DNA from: TMED14 sp041179465
Lineage (GTDB): Bacteria > Bacteroidota > Bacteroidia > Flavobacteriales > Schleiferiaceae
Direction of reading: 5' to 3'
Length of the DNA stretch: 9,206 nucleotides
Assembly: GCA_041179465.1 (NCBI GenBank)
Contig: JBEGTJ010000061.1
Coordinates: 1-9,206 of the forward strand
In this document: positions 6,086 through 9,206 of the stretch, piece after piece
How the letters are laid out: every line of letters begins with the position of its first letter
Position numbering within the stretch: the first letter of the stretch is position 1
Program-made: the position numbers and the translations under genes
The notes under the pieces: model-generated
Seen by the model: the letters and a program-made list of their open reading frames with translations, nothing else
Told to the model about the DNA's origin: nothing
Databases searched by the model: none

Positions 6086-7267
6086 ATGAAAAATCACCTC
6101 TTCTTCGGCGCCATGCTCGCCTCAGCTGGGCTCTTTGCTCAAGTAGACCTCATCAACAAGGTTTCGGGCAACGGCGCACGCGACAGCAAAACGTTTCAGT
6201 TCACCACCGTGTACGACCTTGAAGCCACCCCGGTAAAGGACCAGGGGCGCTCGGGCACCTGCTGGAGTTATTCCGCCACCGGATTCCTGGAGTCGGAATT
6301 GCTTCGCATGGGCAAGCCCGCCATTGACCTTTCGGAGATGTACACCGTCCGCAAAGTCTACCAAGACAAGGCCGAGAAGTACGTCCGCCTGCACGGCGCC
6401 CTCAACTTCGCCCAAGGCGGCGCCTGCCCCGACCTCTTTTACGTAATTGACCGCTACGGAGCGGTTCCGCAATCTGCCTACGCCGGCCTCAACTACGGCA
6501 CCGAGGGCAACGACCACGACGAGCTCGAGGCCGCCCTCAAAGGCATCGTCGACGCGGTGGTGAATAAAAATTCCGGAACCGTGACCACCGCGTGGCACAA
6601 GGGCTTCACGGGATACCTCGACGCCTACCTTGGCGCGGAGCCCGCGACGTTCACCTACGAGGGCAAGACCTACACACCGCGCAGCTTTGCCGACAAGTTC
6701 CTCGGAATCAATGTAAAAGACTACGTTCAACTCACCAGCTTTACGCACCACCCCTTCGGTACGTGGTTCGCCATTGAAGTTCCCGACAACTGGACGTGGG
6801 GCACGTCGTACAACGTTCCGCTCGACGACATGATGGCGGCGATTGACCACGCGCTGGCCAACGGATTCACCATCGCTTGGGCCACCGACGTGTCTGAAAA
6901 AGGATTTTCGCTCAATAACGGCGTGGCCGTGTGGCCTGCCCGAAATTGGAGCGACATGAGTGCCGAAGAAAAATCCGCGGTGTTCACGGGGCCGCACGAA
7001 GAAGCCGCTGTGACTCAGGCTTCGCGCCAGGCAGGCTTCGACAACTTCGAGACCCAAGACGACCACGGAATGCAAATCGTCGGCAAGGTCAAAGACCAGT
7101 CCGGCGCTGCCTACTACATCGTGAAGAACTCCTGGGGTCCGCGCAAGAACGCCTACCGCGAGGGCTACATCTATGCTTCTGAGGCGTTTGTGCGTGCCAA
7201 GACCATTTCGATCATGCTGCACAAAGACGGTTTGCCCAAGGCGACCAAGAAGGCGGCAGGGTTCTAA
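6086..7267 (+). CDS. pepC: Secreted C1B cysteine peptidase, bleomycin hydrolase / aminopeptidase C type
   Basis: This papain-fold peptidase should trim peptides, probably as an aminopeptidase. The oxyanion Gln53 and catalytic Cys59 lie in KDQGRSGTCWSYSA, and His327 in DDHGMQIVG. Asn348 lies in YYIVKNSWG, so the whole Cys-His-Asn triad is present. The spacing between Cys and His, over 260 residues, is far longer than in papain and fits the bleomycin hydrolase branch, as do the LSEMYTVRKVYQDKA segment and the closing MLHKDGLPK. Unlike the cytosolic bleomycin hydrolases, this one starts with a signal peptide (MKNHLFFGAMLASAGLFAQ, cleavage probably after Ala18 or nearby). It has no visible pro-region, so it is likely periplasmic or outside the cell. 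At 393 residues it is shorter than the roughly 450 of classical PepC. A TAACTTTA near-match to the promoter box lies 20 bases upstream. The gene ends in front of a strong terminator. Confidence 0.9.
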   Translation: MKNHLFFGAMLASAGLFAQVDLINKVSGNGARDSKTFQFTTVYDLEATPVKDQGRSGTCWSYSATGFLESELLRMGKPAIDLSEMYTVRKVYQDKAEKYVRLHGALNFAQGGACPDLFYVIDRYGAVPQSAYAGLNYGTEGNDHDELEAALKGIVDAVVNKNSGTVTTAWHKGFTGYLDAYLGAEPATFTYEGKTYTPRSFADKFLGINVKDYVQLTSFTHHPFGTWFAIEVPDNWTWGTSYNVPLDDMMAAIDHALANGFTIAWATDVSEKGFSLNNGVAVWPARNWSDMSAEEKSAVFTGPHEEAAVTQASRQAGFDNFETQDDHGMQIVGKVKDQSGAAYYIVKNSWGPRKNAYREGYIYASEAFVRAKTISIMLHKDGLPKATKKAAGF

Positions 7268-7285
7268 GCCCCTATGGTTTGTTCG

Positions 7286-7324
7286 AAATCCCGGTTTGGG
7301 CTCCGTGCCTGAGCCGGGATTTTT
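7286..7324 (+). terminator. Intrinsic terminator between pepC and argS
   Basis: A perfect 9-bp inverted repeat AAATCCCGG (7286-7294) / CCGGGATTT (7314-7322) runs into TTTTT at 7320-7324. An internal GGCTC/GAGCC pair offers an alternative, longer stacked stem with a bulge. It begins 18 bases after the pepC stop codon. The stem ends in AAA on the left, giving a short T run on the minus strand, so it may also stop argS transcripts arriving from the other side. The whole gap is 59 bp. Confidence 0.8.
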
Positions 7325-7326
7325 GG

Positions 7327-9102
7327 TTACATCTGCTCGGGCGCTTCAATGCCGAGCATTTCAAGGGCCCGGCGCAGCGCTGCCGCGGTGGTTCGGCAGA
7401 GCTCGACACGAAACGCCACCAGGGCTTCGGAATCCGCGTTCAGGATCGGATTCGCTTGGTAGAATCCGTTAAACGCCTTGGCGAGGTCGTAGGCGAACTG
7501 GGCCACCACGGCCGGGCTGTAGGTCCGTGCCGCCTGCTGCACCGCTTCGGGAAAACGATCGAGGACCTGAATGAGCTCCTTGCTGCGCTCGTCGACGGCT
7601 ACCTCAGCCCACGACCACGATGAGGAGCGCCCTTCGGCCTTGCGCAAGATGCTCCGGATTCGGGCGTGGCTGTACTGAATGAAGGGTCCCGTGTGTCCGT
7701 TGAAATCAATGGACTCCTCGGGGTTAAACACCATGCGCTTGCGCGGGTCCACTTTCAGAATGAAGTACTTCAAGGCTCCGTGGCCCAGCACTCGGTAGAG
7801 TTGGGCTTTTTCGTCTTCGCGGAGGCCCTCGGTTTTGCCGAGCTCTTCGCTCAGCGTGCGGGCCGTGGATTCCATTTCGTCGAGCAAGTCGTCGGCGTCG
7901 ACCACGGTGCCCTCGCGCGACTTCATTTTTCCGCTGGGAAGGTCCACCATACCGTAGCTCAAGTGGTAGAGCTGATCGGCCCATGCGTAGCCCAATTTTT
8001 TGAGAATCAGGAACAAAACCTTGAAGTGGTAGTCCTGCTCGTTGCCCACTACATAGGTCAAGCGGTCAATCGCGAAGTCCCTAAAGCGCTGAATGGCCGT
8101 TCCGATGTCCTGGGTCATGTAGACCGAAGTGCCGTCGCGGCGCAGCACGAGCTTTTCGTCGAGCCCGTCTTCGCGCAAATCGATCCACACGGAACCGTCG
8201 TCGCGGCGGTAAAACACGCCGCGCGCCAGGCCTTCTTCGATGTCCTGCTTGCCCAGTACGTAGGTGTCGGACTCGTAGTAGTTGCGGTCAAAGCGAACGC
8301 CCAGTCGGCCGTAGGTCTGGTTGAACCCGTCGTACACCCACCCGTTCATGGTGGCCCAGAGCCCGCGCACCTCGGCGTCGCCCGCCTCCCATTGGCGGAG
8401 CATTTCTTGAACCTCGAGCATGCACGGAGCCTGCGCCTTGGCGGCATCTTCATCGAGGCCTTGGGCCATGAGTTCGCGCACCTGGGCGCGGAATTCCTGA
8501 TCGAAGCGCACGTAAAAATCGCCCACGAGGTGGTCGCCCTTCGTACCGGAGGATTCGGGGGTGATTCCGCCACCAAACTGCTTCCACGCCCACATGCTCT
8601 TGCAAATGTGGACTCCGCGGTCGTTCACGATCTGAACCTGAACCACGTTGCGGCCGCTGGCCTCGAGGATGCGGCTTACGCTGTGACCGAGCAAAATGTT
8701 GCGCACGTGCCCAAGGTGCAGCGGCTTGTTGGTGTTGGGACTGCTGAATTCCACCATGGCGGCGGGAGCGTTCGGATCAACGGTCGCGGTGCCCCAGGCA
8801 TCCGCGCTGCGGATGGCGTCAAAGCGAGCCTGTATTTGGTCGGAACTCAGTACGATGTTCAAAAAACCCTGTACCGCATTGTAGCGAACGACCAGGGTCG
8901 TTGCCGCAAGAAGCGCCGCTCCGACCTCGTGGGCGGTGTCCACGGGCGATTTGCGGCTGAGCTTGAGGAAGGGAAAAACCACTAGGGTCGCGTCGCCCTC
9001 AAAGTCCTTACGGGTTTCCTGAAGTTCGACGGGACCCTCCCATCCGTACAACGTATTTAAGACCGTCGAAACGGCCGATTCTAATGCGTCAGCCATGTGC
9101 AT
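7327..9102 (-). CDS. argS: Arginyl-tRNA synthetase
   Basis: This class I synthetase charges tRNA-Arg with arginine in the cytosol; unusually for the class it needs the tRNA for amino acid activation. The 591-residue protein is complete. An N-terminal tRNA-recognition domain spans about 1-85 (DFEGDATLVVFPFLK). The catalytic Rossmann domain has VEFSSPNTNKPLHLGHVRN, where HLGH at 129-132 is the HIGH motif. The KMSKS counterpart is the degenerate KMKSREG at 392-398, typical of this enzyme, followed by VVDADDLLDEM. FIQYSHARIRSILRKAE leads into the helical DALR anticodon-binding domain (about 475-591), which ends LGIEAPEQM. An in-frame ATG at 9096 is an alternative start. The ATG at 9102 overlaps the TAA of the preceding reading frame as TAATG, which suggests coupled translation. 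The gene converges on pepC across the terminator. Confidence 0.97.
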   Translation of the reverse strand: MHMADALESAVSTVLNTLYGWEGPVELQETRKDFEGDATLVVFPFLKLSRKSPVDTAHEVGAALLAATTLVVRYNAVQGFLNIVLSSDQIQARFDAIRSADAWGTATVDPNAPAAMVEFSSPNTNKPLHLGHVRNILLGHSVSRILEASGRNVVQVQIVNDRGVHICKSMWAWKQFGGGITPESSGTKGDHLVGDFYVRFDQEFRAQVRELMAQGLDEDAAKAQAPCMLEVQEMLRQWEAGDAEVRGLWATMNGWVYDGFNQTYGRLGVRFDRNYYESDTYVLGKQDIEEGLARGVFYRRDDGSVWIDLREDGLDEKLVLRRDGTSVYMTQDIGTAIQRFRDFAIDRLTYVVGNEQDYHFKVLFLILKKLGYAWADQLYHLSYGMVDLPSGKMKSREGTVVDADDLLDEMESTARTLSEELGKTEGLREDEKAQLYRVLGHGALKYFILKVDPRKRMVFNPEESIDFNGHTGPFIQYSHARIRSILRKAEGRSSSWSWAEVAVDERSKELIQVLDRFPEAVQQAARTYSPAVVAQFAYDLAKAFNGFYQANPILNADSEALVAFRVELCRTTAAALRRALEMLGIEAPEQM

Positions 9103-9206
9103 TAAAGATTGGTACGTCGGCTCAACCGCTCCTGAAGGCGGTACACCGTGTTTTGTAGTAAGCGGAACGCCGTCGTTCCCATGGCGTTGCCGCCTTTATC
9201 GAGCAG
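9102..9206 (-). CDS. C-terminal end of an unidentified gene upstream of argS
   Basis: The minus-strand frame is open from the right edge through 34 codons to a TAA that shares one base with the argS ATG (TAATG). The visible end reads GGNAMGTTAFRLLQNTVYRL and then a basic helix-like tail ending SRRTNL. The one-base overlap with argS, typical of coupled genes, and the absence of any other explanation for these bases argue that it is a real gene end. The residues are too few to assign a family, and I do not recognise it. An internal ATG at 9182 would give only 26 codons, so a gene continuing beyond the window is more likely. Confidence 0.55.
   Translation of the reverse strand: MLDKGGNAMGTTAFRLLQNTVYRLQERLSRRTNL

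Noticed and set aside
6122..7222. 366-codon open frame on the minus strand opposite the C1B peptidase
   Set aside because: The plus-strand frame has the full Cys-His-Asn triad and a signal peptide. The antisense translation has no motif and a skewed Val/Arg/Gly composition.
7666..8985. 439-codon open frame on the plus strand opposite argS
   Set aside because: It is fully antisense to an intact, motif-complete argS. Long open frames opposite genes are expected in GC-rich DNA, and its translation has the Val/His/Gly-rich look of a shadow with no recognisable motif.
1..9206. Mobile elements, CRISPR arrays, tRNA or rRNA genes, phage or defence genes
   Set aside because: No direct repeat arrays, transposase or integrase motifs, terminal inverted repeats, or tRNA-like cloverleaf sequence were seen. 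The window is almost fully covered by housekeeping-type genes.

Overview
The window looks like an ordinary, compact, chromosomal stretch of a GC-rich member of the Bacteroidota, probably close to the Flavobacteriales. I base this on several sequence clues. There are no convincing Shine-Dalgarno sites. Boxes matching the Bacteroidota -7 promoter consensus TAnnTTTG lie a few bases before several start codons. There is an unknown lipoprotein tied to a sugar-phosphate transferase, and a secreted bleomycin-hydrolase-type peptidase. The taxonomic call is an inference from these features, not from a database match.

Layout from left to right. On the minus strand are a 3-hydroxy-3-methylglutaryl-CoA lyase (its 3' part runs off the left edge) and, upstream of it, pyrD for quinone-linked dihydroorotate dehydrogenase; the two overlap by 13 bases. 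Diverging from pyrD across only 38 bp is smpB (tmRNA-binding protein, ribosome rescue). Converging on smpB, with no base between the stop codons, is pcm (protein L-isoaspartate O-methyltransferase). Diverging from pcm across about 32 bp is a plus-strand run of four genes: a lipoprotein of unknown function, a polyprenyl-phosphate sugar-phosphate transferase that starts inside the lipoprotein stop codon, a 3-hydroxybutyryl-CoA dehydrogenase, and a signal-peptide-bearing C1B cysteine peptidase. A strong hairpin-plus-T-tract terminator closes this run. On the minus strand beyond it is a complete argS (arginyl-tRNA synthetase). It is preceded by the last 34 codons of an unidentified gene whose TAA stop overlaps the argS ATG.

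Most genes are housekeeping functions: pyrimidine synthesis, ribosome rescue, protein repair, tRNA charging and acyl-CoA metabolism. The lipoprotein-transferase pair is the only part that suggests a less well described function, probably in building or exporting a surface glycan. I see no mobile elements, CRISPR arrays, tRNA or rRNA genes, phage genes or defence systems. All gaps between genes are under 60 bp. The most interesting signal is the recurrent promoter box placed so close to start codons that several mRNAs should be leaderless or nearly so.
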